Position numbers and translations under genes: made by a program
The notes under the pieces: model-generated
Seen by the model: the letters and a program-made list of their open reading frames with translations, nothing else
The model's database searches: none
Told to the model about the DNA's origin: nothing
In this document: positions 52,341-60,549 of the stretch, piece after piece
How the letters are laid out: every line of letters starts with the position of its first letter
How positions within the stretch are numbered: position 1 is the first letter of the stretch
DNA from: Huintestinicola sp050874005
GTDB taxonomy: Bacteria > Bacillota > Clostridia > Oscillospirales > Ruminococcaceae
Direction: 5' to 3'
DNA: 64,000 bases
NCBI RefSeq assembly: GCF_050874005.1
Contig: NZ_JBNMJV010000008.1
Location: 24,232 to 88,231, forward strand

Positions 52341-52465
52341 ATAGATTTTGCTCCATTCATTTTTTTGATGAAAAGGATATACAGCTTCATATTATATTAT
52401 AGCATAAAAATCGGAAAAATCAATAACAATACGGTTACAATTTGGGAACAGCCGTTTTTATCGAA

Positions 52466-52500
52466 AAATAAAAAGGCTGCGGAGTAAAAGCCCCGCAGCC
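52466..52500 (-). terminator. Terminator of the flavodoxin gene
   Basis: GGCTGCGG / CCGCAGCC arms (52475-52482, 52493-52500) followed on the minus strand by TTTTTATTTTT. Confidence 0.88.
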
Positions 52501-52514
52501 CCACAGAAAATTTA

Positions 52515-52985
52515 TCACAAAGATGCTATCCAATCGGCAATATCCTTTTCGGAAGCGCCGTTAAGCACTTTTCCCTCTTTGATAACAGCTCCCTTGGCGC
52601 TGTCCGAAAGATACTTTACGGTGTCTCCGAAACCGCTGCCGCCCGATGTGGCAAAAAGGATTATTTTCTTTCCGCTGAGATCATAGCTTTCAAGGAACGT
52701 GTTTATAATAGTGGGTGCGATGTACCACCATATGGGAAAGCCGATGAATATCTCGTCATAGTCCGAAGCATTGGCGTTTTTATCCGAAATTTCGGGACGT
52801 GAAGACTTGTCCGCCATTTCAACGGAGCTTCTTGAATTCTTGTCCTTCCAGTCAAGGTCAGCCTTTGTGTAAGGCACAGCAGGCTTTATTTCGTAAATAT
52901 CAGCTCCTGCCGCCTTTGCCACCTTTTTGGCGATATCCGCCGTTACTCCCGTTGCGGAAAAATACGCTGTCAGTCTTTTACTCAT
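52515..52985 (-). CDS. Flavodoxin
   Basis: A 156-residue FMN electron carrier of the Flavodoxin_4 type: the phosphate-binding loop TAYFSATGVTADIA at ~6-19, the FIGFPIWWYIAPTIINTF segment and ILFATSGGSGFGDT. It lies 31 bases downstream of a beta-lactamase-fold gene. Start ATG 52985 after AAAGGACGG; the reading frame continues upstream into the neighbour without a binding site. Confidence 0.92.
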   Translation of the reverse strand: MSKRLTAYFSATGVTADIAKKVAKAAGADIYEIKPAVPYTKADLDWKDKNSRSSVEMADKSSRPEISDKNANASDYDEIFIGFPIWWYIAPTIINTFLESYDLSGKKIILFATSGGSGFGDTVKYLSDSAKGAVIKEGKVLNGASEKDIADWIASL

Positions 52986-53016
52986 AATAATGACCGTCCT
53001 TTCATAATATGTAAAA

Positions 53017-54183
53017 TTATTCCAGAGCGCCCCATACAACGTTCTGTAATCGCCTTGTAAAATCGGTGCAGCCTGTGTACGCCTGCTGAACGAAATAGAG
53101 AAAAGCAAGCTCCTCCTTGGGGTCAATACAGAAATAGCAGCCAAGCATACCGTCCCAGCCGTATTCCCCTGCGGAGCCGTTAAATCCTGCGGCGGCAGGA
53201 CTTTTAAGCACACGCATAAAATTGCCGTAGCCCTGTCCAAGCATACTGTCCCACTCAAGGGAGGCTCTCTGAGTATCGGTCAGGCAGTCGCTTGCCATAA
53301 GCTCAACAGTCTTTCTGCCAAGTATTCTCACGCCGTTTGCCGAGCCTCTGCCCAGCAGCATTTTTACAAATTTGGAGTAATCCTCAATGGTGGAAACAAG
53401 TCCTGCTCCGCCTGACTCGAAGGCAGGAGGGGCCTTGTAATCGGTAATGCACAGGTCGTGATTTGTATAGACTGCATTGCCTTCGGGTGTCTGAACATAG
53501 GGTGTGGCAAGGCGGTGGTATTTTTCCTCGGGGATATAAAAGCCCGTGTCGTTCATTCCCAGAGGCTCAAAAATTTCCTTTTTAAGAAACTCGCTGAGTT
53601 TCATTCCGCTCACCGTCTCAATGACCGCTCCCATAACATCTGCAGATGCGCCGTATTCCCATTTAGCGCCGGGAGTGAACGCAAGGGGAACATTTCCCAT
53701 TTCAAGTACGAAATCACGTGTGGAAAGGGGTTTGCCGCCCTTTTCGTATGCATCGGACTGCCTGCCCCACACCTCTCCCATTTTCATTCCCGAGGGAGTG
53801 CCGCCGGGGTAGGATATGCCCGAGGTCATTGTGAGCAGGTCGCCCAGAGTGATGTCCCTGTCCGCAGGACGAAGCCCGTTTTCATCAAGCACCTGCATAT
53901 TATCAAATGTGGGCAGAAACCATTTCAGAGGATAGCGAAGCTCAATTTTGCCCCTTTCGAGCAGGAGCATTGCGGCTGCGGCGGTTATGGGCTTTGTAAG
54001 GGAAAAAAGGCGGAAAAGGTTATCCCCGCTCATTTTCTTTCCGCTTGCCCTGTCGGCATATCCGAAATGCTCAAGGTAAACCGTTTCGCCCTTATGGATA
54101 ACGGCAACGCTGCCGCCTGCAATGCTGTCCTTTTCCAAGGCTTCATTCATAAGGGTGTTTATGTATTTGAGATTTTCAAACAT
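53017..54183 (-). CDS. Serine beta-lactamase-fold hydrolase (class C/esterase-like)
   Basis: A 388-residue cytoplasmic-looking protein with the S-x-x-K catalytic motif in LFSLTKPITAA (~S61-K64), Y-x-S/N in WEYGASADVMG (~Y176) and a G-x-x-G pocket near GYGNFMR...GWDGML. No signal peptide is evident, so it is more likely an esterase or peptidase of the PF00144 family than a periplasmic beta-lactamase. It lies just upstream of flavodoxin on the same strand. Confidence 0.85.
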   Translation of the reverse strand: MFENLKYINTLMNEALEKDSIAGGSVAVIHKGETVYLEHFGYADRASGKKMSGDNLFRLFSLTKPITAAAAMLLLERGKIELRYPLKWFLPTFDNMQVLDENGLRPADRDITLGDLLTMTSGISYPGGTPSGMKMGEVWGRQSDAYEKGGKPLSTRDFVLEMGNVPLAFTPGAKWEYGASADVMGAVIETVSGMKLSEFLKKEIFEPLGMNDTGFYIPEEKYHRLATPYVQTPEGNAVYTNHDLCITDYKAPPAFESGGAGLVSTIEDYSKFVKMLLGRGSANGVRILGRKTVELMASDCLTDTQRASLEWDSMLGQGYGNFMRVLKSPAAAGFNGSAGEYGWDGMLGCYFCIDPKEELAFLYFVQQAYTGCTDFTRRLQNVVWGALE

Positions 54184-54433
54184 TTTTAGGCGCTCCTTTT
54201 TTGAGAGATTTTTTTGGAAATAGCACTTACAAATCGTAATTTGGCGGTATGTGTATTTATTTTATTTAGCTTAAATTTGTTAGCAAGTATGCAAGGGGAC
54301 AACCTAAGGGGAGGGGAAAGAAATAAACCCAACAAAAATGCGGACTTTTGCTTTTGAAAGTTACCGTGCCACAAATAAGAGATGTTCTTCAAAATATCCC
54401 AACGCAGTCGCTGCGGGTCGTCACCCGCCACGC

Positions 54434-55168
54434 CTAAAATTTTCGCTCTATCTCGTACCCACGGAAAACTCTTTCCTTGGGCTTTTTTCTTGCCCTGCGC
54501 CGGGCGGCTATCTCCAGCATTCGCTGTCTGAATTCCTTGCGCCTTATTTCTCTTCGCTTCTGCTTTTCGGAGCAGAAAATTATGCGCTGTGCCACTCTTT
54601 CCGCATAGAAAAAGCTGTCGGGAAAGGACGCCTGGGTGACCTCTTCTCCGCCGTATTCGTCATACCAGTGATAGTCAAATTCCGCCCGTCCGTTTTCGGT
54701 GCAGGAGTAGTCGAGCCAGTTTGCGGGGGCTTCAAAATATCTTGCCTTTCCCTTTATTATGACCCGTCGGCCTGTGCAGGTCACCTGCTCCACATCGCTG
54801 AGGTCCATTACCCACAGCCTGCGGTAAACGGTCAGTCCCTTTTCTCCTGCACTACTTCGCACGTATCGGGATATGACCATCTGCTCCCCCAGAATTTCGA
54901 TATAGGTGTATTTCTTATGCCCCGAAAGCCTCAGATTTGTTATAACCGCAACTATGACCGATACGGTGAAGCTGTAGGCACAGGTCATAAAAAAACAGGT
55001 GATGTACAGCTTGAAAAAATCATCGGGCACGCCGCTGCGGCGTATTATCAGCAGGTATATTATGGAAAGTGCCGTCGCCGCCGTAAGTGAGGGAATATTC
55101 ACCGCAAGCATAAGCTTATCAAAGCCACGGGATAGCTTCTTCCCGTCGCTGTGTATCATTTTGTGCAA
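54434..55168 (-). CDS. Two-segment membrane protein of unknown function
   Basis: A ~244-residue protein with two membrane segments (~20-42 and ~55-80), a beta-rich cytoplasmic domain (~85-175, a YcxB-like pattern KKYTYIEILGEQMVISRYV...VEQVTCTGRRVIIKG) and an Arg/Lys-rich C-terminal helix (KQKRREIRRKEFRQRML). The start is TTG 55168, nine bases after AAAGGAGGG; ATG 55159 is too far. Function unknown; downstream 54184-54433 has only the palindrome GCGGGTGACGACCCGC shared with the element at 40153-40429. Confidence 0.6.
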   Translation of the reverse strand: MHKMIHSDGKKLSRGFDKLMLAVNIPSLTAATALSIIYLLIIRRSGVPDDFFKLYITCFFMTCAYSFTVSVIVAVITNLRLSGHKKYTYIEILGEQMVISRYVRSSAGEKGLTVYRRLWVMDLSDVEQVTCTGRRVIIKGKARYFEAPANWLDYSCTENGRAEFDYHWYDEYGGEEVTQASFPDSFFYAERVAQRIIFCSEKQKRREIRRKEFRQRMLEIAARRRARKKPKERVFRGYEIERKF

Positions 55169-55208
55169 TGAATATTCCCTCCTTTGGGAGATCAAATGAC
55201 GATGATCA

Positions 55209-55916
55209 TTAAGATTGGGTTATTTTATAATTTTTGGGGACCCAGCTTATCAGACCGTCTATATGTTCAAACAAATCGCTTTTGATAGGCGCGCCAAGAG
55301 GATTGAGGAGAAAGTCTATGCCTTCTCTGCGAGCCTGTTTTGCGGCTGGGACAAAATCACTGTCGCCCGATATCAGAATTATTTGATTTACCTGTTTCTT
55401 AAACGCAAGTGAAGTGATATCAACTCCTATTCGCATATCAACACCCTTTTGTTCAATGTTCAAGGACAAGTCGGAAACGGTAATGTCTGAAACATTGATG
55501 GTTCCGTTTAATAGCTTTTTGAGAGATTCATATTTCAGACTGTATTCAATTGCATTTTCGCTTAATCTTCCAAGACGTAATGCGAATTTTCGTTGATGTT
55601 TCAGTTCTTGAAGAAAATCTGTCATCCATTTGTATTCATCACTTTTTCCAAGGTTTACAGATCTGTTGGTGATTGGATTAAATATGTTCTTATCCAGTGG
55701 CGGACAGTCGTAATAAAAAATGCGATATAAATTTCTTGTTTCGTGATTGTCGGAGTTAAGAAGCCTGTGGCAGTATTCGGCAAGCTCTTCGGCACGTCCC
55801 TTTGGTGTCACTTCTCCTATGTAATGTTTGGCACGTTTTCTGTAAAAAGCTCCGTCAACAAGAATGGCGGTATTCATTATCCGTTTCTGAGTGGTATAAA
55901 TTCTTTGATGTTCCAC
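55209..55916 (-). CDS. NYN-domain (PIN-like) nuclease-family protein
   Basis: A ~235-residue protein of the NYN/LabA (DUF88) family. Conserved acidic residues that would bind metal lie in AILVDGAFYRK (near the N-terminus), GVDMRIGVDI and LISGDSDFVPAAKQARREG. Such proteins are predicted RNA- or tRNA-processing nucleases; several occur in defence loci. The start is GTG 55916, 7 bases after GGGAGG; later ATG 55877 starts directly at the domain and would lose ~13 residues. It is a single gene with a consensus-spaced promoter, a palindrome just upstream of the -35 and a ~120-base leader with two hairpins, so it is evidently controlled. Confidence 0.85.
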   Translation of the reverse strand: MEHQRIYTTQKRIMNTAILVDGAFYRKRAKHYIGEVTPKGRAEELAEYCHRLLNSDNHETRNLYRIFYYDCPPLDKNIFNPITNRSVNLGKSDEYKWMTDFLQELKHQRKFALRLGRLSENAIEYSLKYESLKKLLNGTINVSDITVSDLSLNIEQKGVDMRIGVDITSLAFKKQVNQIILISGDSDFVPAAKQARREGIDFLLNPLGAPIKSDLFEHIDGLISWVPKNYKITQS

Positions 55917-55931
55917 TTTTTTGCCTCCCAA

Positions 55932-56038
55932 AAATAAAATACTCTCAGTCTCGTAAGACCCCTTATGGTGGGGCAACTACTGCTGAGAGTATACTATCAA
56001 AATTATTACAATCTGCAGCTAAAAGCTGATGATTGTAA
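55932..56038 (-). promoter_or_regulatory. Structured leader of the NYN gene
   Basis: In the minus-strand RNA, the first hairpin spans 56038-56006 (TTACAATC/GATTGTAA plus CAGCT/AGCTG). The second spans 55992-55939 with perfect 10-base outer arms ATACTCTCAG/CTGAGAGTAT and an inner CCCC/GGGG stem, and is followed by TTTATTTTT and then the Shine-Dalgarno GGGAGG. The layout is that of an attenuator or riboswitch-like switch. I do not recognise a known class. Confidence 0.6.
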
Positions 56039-56042
56039 ATAT

Positions 56043-56104
56043 ATTATACTCCTGCAAATAGAATTTTTCAACACATTGTGCAGATGTTTGGACATTTGCA
56101 CAAT
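56043..56104 (-). promoter_or_regulatory. NYN promoter with upstream palindrome
   Basis: On the minus strand TTGAAA (56071-56066), 17-base spacer, TATAAT (56048-56043). Immediately upstream, 56104-56075 is a long palindrome: ATTGTGCA/TGCACAAT outer arms with ATGT/ACAT inner arms, about 13 pairs with one wobble, a likely binding site for a regulator. Confidence 0.65.
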
Positions 56105-56147
56105 ATGTAGAACGATTTTTTGGTGAATTTGAGACATGATTTCAAAT

Positions 56148-57500
56148 TTACTTTTTCATCTCCTGCTTTACGGGCAGCATAATTACTACCGTGGTGCCCA
56201 TTCCCTGTTCGCTGAATACCTCAAGGGTGCCGCTGTGCATTGTGATTATCTCGTCAGCCACCGCAAGACCAATGCCCGAGCCTCGCTTGTTGTGGTTTGC
56301 ACGGAAGAATTTTGTCTTTATCTTTGGCAGGTCCTCGGGAGAAATGCCGCAGCCTGTGTCGCTTACCTCTATCTCGATCTTATTTTCGTCCGCAAGGATA
56401 GCCTGTACCGTTACAAGGCCGCCCTTTTCCGAATATTTTATGGCGTTGTCTATCACGTTTATGAAAACCTGTCTCAGCCTGTTTCTGTCGCCGTAGACAG
56501 CAGGGAGATCTTCGGGTTCGGCATAGACAAGCTCGATGCCTTCTTTTTTCGCCTTCTCCGCATAGATAAGCACAGCGTCTCCAAGCTCCGCAAGGATATC
56601 CACGTTGCCCTTGTTAAGGGTGAATTTGCCGTTTTGCATACGTGAAAAGTCAAGAAGCTCCTCCACCATCTGGGAAAGGCGCTCCGTTTCCGAAGTTATG
56701 ACCCTCATTCCCTTGACGATAGTTTCGCTGTCGTCGGGCATTGAGCCGATGGTCTCCGCCCAGCCCTTTATGGCCGTGAGGGGTGTTCTCAGCTCGTGGG
56801 AAACGCCCGAGATGAACTCGTTTCGCATTGCTTCCGACTGTGAAAGCTCATCTGCCATTTTGTTGACGATATCGCATAGCTCGCCTATCTCGTCATCGGA
56901 CGAAACGGGTATTCTCACCGAGAAATCGCCCCTTGCGTATCGCCTTGCGGTGGCGCCGAGCTGTCTTACGGGAATTACGATGGACTTAACAAAATACATT
57001 CCCGAGAACATCATAAGTGCAAGTATGGCTCCGCATATTACGGCGGCTATGATTATAAGCGCAGCAATGTGCCTGTCCACTCTTTCGGTGGAGGCTACAA
57101 GGCGGATAACACTAAATTCTCCTGCGGTATCGGGGGTCACTATGCTTATGGCTATGACCTTTTCACCCGAGGGCAGCCTGCCCGTAAATGTGCCCGAGCT
57201 GCCGTTTTCCAGAGCGTCGTAATAATCCTGGGTAAGCACGTCAAAGGTGGGGGCAAAGCCCGAGGAGGTCATTGACACCTGTCCGCCGCCGCTTACGGTC
57301 ATAAGCTCCATTTTATTCTTCTCCGACCAGTTTTCCACGATGGAGCGCACTTCGGAGGTGAAGCTGGCGGGATTGTCCGTATAATACTGGGATAACATTC
57401 CCGAGATCATATTGAGCCTTGAGCTGATATACTGCTTTGCCGAATTGTAATAGTAGAAATTTATGAATACCGAAAACGCCAGCAGCACGCTCATAAGCAC
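56148..57500 (-). CDS. Membrane sensor histidine kinase (start uncertain)
   Basis: Kinase with a sensor between two membrane segments, HAMP (~165-225 from the GTG start), HisKA box SGVSHELRTPLTAIKGWAE and ATPase motifs NVIDNAIKYSE, DTGCGIS and GSGIGLAVADEI. It is the partner of the response regulator just upstream. The canonical GTG 57500 cuts into the first membrane segment. The frame stays open to 57584 and reads KRSRATITRRWLVNSLGAIF, a typical kinase N-terminus, after an ATA codon at 57566 that lies 8 bases behind AGGGGGG. Either ATA is the start or the six-G run hides a sequence error. Confidence 0.88.
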   Translation of the reverse strand: MLMSVLLAFSVFINFYYYNSAKQYISSRLNMISGMLSQYYTDNPASFTSEVRSIVENWSEKNKMELMTVSGGGQVSMTSSGFAPTFDVLTQDYYDALENGSSGTFTGRLPSGEKVIAISIVTPDTAGEFSVIRLVASTERVDRHIAALIIIAAVICGAILALMMFSGMYFVKSIVIPVRQLGATARRYARGDFSVRIPVSSDDEIGELCDIVNKMADELSQSEAMRNEFISGVSHELRTPLTAIKGWAETIGSMPDDSETIVKGMRVITSETERLSQMVEELLDFSRMQNGKFTLNKGNVDILAELGDAVLIYAEKAKKEGIELVYAEPEDLPAVYGDRNRLRQVFINVIDNAIKYSEKGGLVTVQAILADENKIEIEVSDTGCGISPEDLPKIKTKFFRANHNKRGSGIGLAVADEIITMHSGTLEVFSEQGMGTTVVIMLPVKQEMKK

Positions 57501-57583
57501 AAGAAATATCGCACCTAAGCTGTTGACAAGCCATCTTCGGGTTATGGTGGCTCTTGACCTTTTTATTGCCGCCGCCCCCCTGC

Positions 57584-58303
57584 TTATTTCTTCTCGTCAG
57601 CTTTTCCGTCGCCGCACCACTTGTAGCCGAAGCCCCATATGGTGGCGATATATTTGGGATTGGAGGGAACGTCCTCCAGCTTCATTCTGAGCCTTCTGAT
57701 GTTAACGTCAACTATCTTGTCGTCGCCGAAATAGCCGTCGCCCCAGATGTGATTTAAAATGCTGGTGCGGTCGAGGGCGGTGTTCTGATTGTTCATAAAG
57801 TATTCAAGTATCTGATACTCCACCTGTGTAAGCTCGATGTTTTCGCCGTTCTTTGCCACAGTCCTGCTCTTTGTGTTCAGGGAGAAGGGTCCCGAGGTGA
57901 TGATGGGGGACTTTTCCTCCTTAACAAAGGACATACTTACCCTGCGGTAAACGGCGTCGATACGTGCCGTAAGCTCAGAGGGGGAGAAGGGCTTGGTTAT
58001 GTAATCGTCGGCGCCAAGCATAAGTCCGCTGACCTTATCCATTTCCTGGGTCTTGGCGGAGAGCATTATTATGCCTATGGTGCTGCTCTTCTTTCTAAGC
58101 TCCTTGCAGACCTGGAAGCCGTCAATGCCCGGCATCATAATGTCAAGCAGGGCAATATCGAAATTGCCGTTTTCCTCGTTAAATACCTCGAGAGCCTTTT
58201 CGCCGCAGTTTACGTCAACCACGTCATAGCCTGCTCTTTTAAGATTTATGACCACAAAGTCTCTGATAACGTCCTCGTCCTCGCAGACAAGTATTCTTTT
58301 CAT
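57584..58303 (-). CDS. OmpR/PhoB-family response regulator
   Basis: A 239-residue regulator with receiver acidic pocket EDED (~8-11), phospho-acceptor D in IALLDIMMPGIDG (~54), K in ITKPFSPSEL, and a winged helix with KIVDVNIRRLRMKLED and TIWGFGYKW. Start ATG 58303 after AAAGGACG; an upstream extension of the frame enters pulA. It begins 22 bases after pulA, so it may be co-transcribed with it, and it precedes its kinase. Confidence 0.93.
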   Translation of the reverse strand: MKRILVCEDEDVIRDFVVINLKRAGYDVVDVNCGEKALEVFNEENGNFDIALLDIMMPGIDGFQVCKELRKKSSTIGIIMLSAKTQEMDKVSGLMLGADDYITKPFSPSELTARIDAVYRRVSMSFVKEEKSPIITSGPFSLNTKSRTVAKNGENIELTQVEYQILEYFMNNQNTALDRTSILNHIWGDGYFGDDKIVDVNIRRLRMKLEDVPSNPKYIATIWGFGYKWCGDGKADEKK

Positions 58304-58325
58304 TTTGGTTACGTCCTTTCTTTTA

Positions 58326-60266
58326 TTATTCCTGTTCGCTGTAGTGCTTTCCAAGCACCATTACGGAATAGGGTTCTATATTATAATCGCCGTTTACGGT
58401 ATAGAGCGGAGTATTGCCTGCTCTTGCGCCGTCAATGTACACATTCAGCTCCCCGAATGCGTGAAGGGTGATAGTGTCGGGTGAGGGATTAAGGAACACC
58501 ACGATCTCTTCGAGACTGCAGTCGCCGTAAAGTCCGAAGCCCACCACTCTTTTGGGGAGGCGGTCGAAAAATTTCATATTGTTACCGATATCCTCCACCG
58601 TGGACATTCTCAGGGCGGTGTGGGCTTTTCTGAACTCGATAAGCCCCTTGTAATACTCGAAAACGTCCTTGAACTCTGTTTTTCTGTCCCACTTGAGGCT
58701 GTTGACGATATCGGGGGAGTGGTAGCTGTTGTGGTCGTATGCGCCGCCGGGGAGGGGCTTTGAACGTAAGAATTCCTGTCCTGCCTGTATGAAGGGTATG
58801 CCCTGAGACAAAAGTACCATTGCCGCTGCCATTTTATCCATTTGCTTTCTTACTTCGATAGAGTCGGTGGGATTTGTGTAGGCAAGCTTGTCCCAGAGGG
58901 TCAGGTTGTCGTGGGCTTCAACGTAATTTACGGTCTGGCAGGGGGATGTTGCCCAGGAGTATTTGTCAAGATTTGGTATCTGGGGGTGGGGGATACGTCC
59001 GCACATTATTTCCTTCACGTAATCCTCTACGCCCTGTGCGCCGTTTACATAGCCCTTGCTGCGGTTCTCAAAGTTGTTGCCCTTGACGGTGTCTCTGAAA
59101 TCGTCGCTGAAATAGGCTACATTGGGGGTGTGGCGGGCGTTCAGCTTCATACATCTCTTTGCGTCGGAGAGGGGTGAGTCGCCCCCTGTCCAGCCCTCGC
59201 CGTACATAATTATATCGGGATTTATGGCGTGGAGCCGTTCGTATGCTTCGTTTATGGTGTCGATGTCATACAGTCCCATAAGGTCAAAGCGGAAGCCGTC
59301 TATTTTATATTCCGTTGCCCAGTAGACAAGGCTGTCTATGATGAATTTTCTCACCATAAAGCGCTCGGTGGCTACCTCGTTGCCGCAGCCTGAGCCGTTG
59401 GAGAAATATTCCCCGTTTGCGCCCCAGAGACGATAGAAATACTTTGGGAAGGTCTTGTTGAATGGCGAGTCGGCGGTGGCGTAGGTGTGATTATACACAA
59501 CGTCCATTATCACCTTTATGCCCTGACAATGGAGGGCGTGGACAAGCCTTTTGAACTCTGCCACTCTTGCACGTCCGTCATAGGGGTTGGTGGAGTAGGA
59601 GCCTTCGGGAAGGTTGAAGTTAAGAGGGTCATAGCCCCAGTTGAACTGAGGTTTGTGAAGCTCGGACTCGTCTACGGTCTGATAGTCAAAGCAGGGCATA
59701 AGGTGGACGTGGGTGATGCCCAGCTCCTTTAAATGGTCGATGCCGATGCTGTCTCCAGCGTTGTTGATAAGACCTTTTTCCACAAAGGCGAGAAATCTTC
59801 CCTTATAGCAGAAGTTGCCGCTTTTGTCAATGGAAAAATCACGGACGTGCATTTCGTATATTACTGCGTCTGCGTAGGACTCCATTGGCTCCGGGTGATA
59901 GTTATGCCAGCCTGCGGGATTGGTTTCCTCTAAATCTATGACCATTCCCATTGCGCCGTTTACCCCTGCGCTTCGGGCGTAGATGTCGATCGTTTCCTCA
60001 ACGATGTCGTCGTGGCGTATCTCATAGGTGTAATATACCCCGTTGAGGTCGCCGTGAGCGACCTTTTCCCATACGCCATTTTTGCTCTTTTCCATTGGCA
60101 TACGGCGGTAGGGCTTTTCATCAGTGCAGGTCCTGTACAGAAGTACCGCTGCGTCATTGGCAAGGGGTGACCAGACCTTGAACACGGTTTTGTCCTTTGA
60201 GTAATTTGCCCCCAGATCGTCCCCTGTGTAGGCGTATTTTTTATCTACATCGCTGAACATTTGCAT
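58326..60266 (-). CDS. pulA: Type I pullulanase (GH13 debranching enzyme)
   Basis: Hydrolyses alpha-1,6 branches of pullulan, glycogen or limit dextrins. The ~646-residue protein has a CBM48-like N-terminal domain (~20-110), the type I signature FNWGYDPLNFN, and GH13 regions I (DVVYNHTY), II (GFRFDLMG, nucleophile Asp), III (MYGEGWTGG, acid Glu) and IV (VEAHDN). No signal peptide, so it acts in the cytoplasm on glycogen or imported maltodextrins. Start is ATG 60266 or 60260, both close behind AAAAGGAAAGGG. It has its own promoter. Confidence 0.94.
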   Translation of the reverse strand: MQMFSDVDKKYAYTGDDLGANYSKDKTVFKVWSPLANDAAVLLYRTCTDEKPYRRMPMEKSKNGVWEKVAHGDLNGVYYTYEIRHDDIVEETIDIYARSAGVNGAMGMVIDLEETNPAGWHNYHPEPMESYADAVIYEMHVRDFSIDKSGNFCYKGRFLAFVEKGLINNAGDSIGIDHLKELGITHVHLMPCFDYQTVDESELHKPQFNWGYDPLNFNLPEGSYSTNPYDGRARVAEFKRLVHALHCQGIKVIMDVVYNHTYATADSPFNKTFPKYFYRLWGANGEYFSNGSGCGNEVATERFMVRKFIIDSLVYWATEYKIDGFRFDLMGLYDIDTINEAYERLHAINPDIIMYGEGWTGGDSPLSDAKRCMKLNARHTPNVAYFSDDFRDTVKGNNFENRSKGYVNGAQGVEDYVKEIMCGRIPHPQIPNLDKYSWATSPCQTVNYVEAHDNLTLWDKLAYTNPTDSIEVRKQMDKMAAAMVLLSQGIPFIQAGQEFLRSKPLPGGAYDHNSYHSPDIVNSLKWDRKTEFKDVFEYYKGLIEFRKAHTALRMSTVEDIGNNMKFFDRLPKRVVGFGLYGDCSLEEIVVFLNPSPDTITLHAFGELNVYIDGARAGNTPLYTVNGDYNIEPYSVMVLGKHYSEQE

Positions 60267-60315
60267 AACCCTTTCCTTTTTGATATCGGTAAAACAATAT
60301 AACAATATTACTTTT

Positions 60316-60344
60316 ATTATATAACATTTTTCGGGTTTTGTAAA
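60316..60344 (-). promoter_or_regulatory. Promoter of pulA
   Basis: On the minus strand TTTACA (60344-60339), 17-base spacer, TATAAT (60321-60316). Confidence 0.7.
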
Positions 60345-60460
60345 GTCCCAATTTGAGGCGGTATGGGCGGTGCGCAGAGTTTCATTCCGAAAATTATTAG
60401 GGGATTTTTTGTGCAGATATACGAAATTTATTTGAGCAAGAACTTTTGTTTTAAAATCAC

Positions 60461-60489
60461 TTGACATTTCAAAACAAATGTGCTATAAT
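60461..60489 (+). promoter_or_regulatory. Orphan consensus promoter reading antisense into purB
   Basis: TTGACA (60461-60466), 17-base spacer, TATAAT (60484-60489) with TGC before the -10. Downstream on this strand there is no gene, only the purB terminator and the antisense of purB. Confidence 0.75.
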
Positions 60490-60502
60490 AACATTGTCGG
60501 CG

Positions 60503-60535
60503 GAAAAAAATCCGCCCTGCCGTATGACAGGACGG
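60503..60535 (-). terminator. Terminator of purB
   Basis: CCGTCCTG / CAGGGCGG stem on the minus strand (one wobble), followed by ATTTTTTT (60511-60504). Confidence 0.82.
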
Positions 60536-60549
60536 AAAAATGGATTTTA

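Noticed and set aside
56014..56038. Hammerhead ribozyme core (CTGATGA) on the plus strand
   Set aside because: No matching GAA box or helix II follows; the motif is part of the minus-strand leader hairpin.
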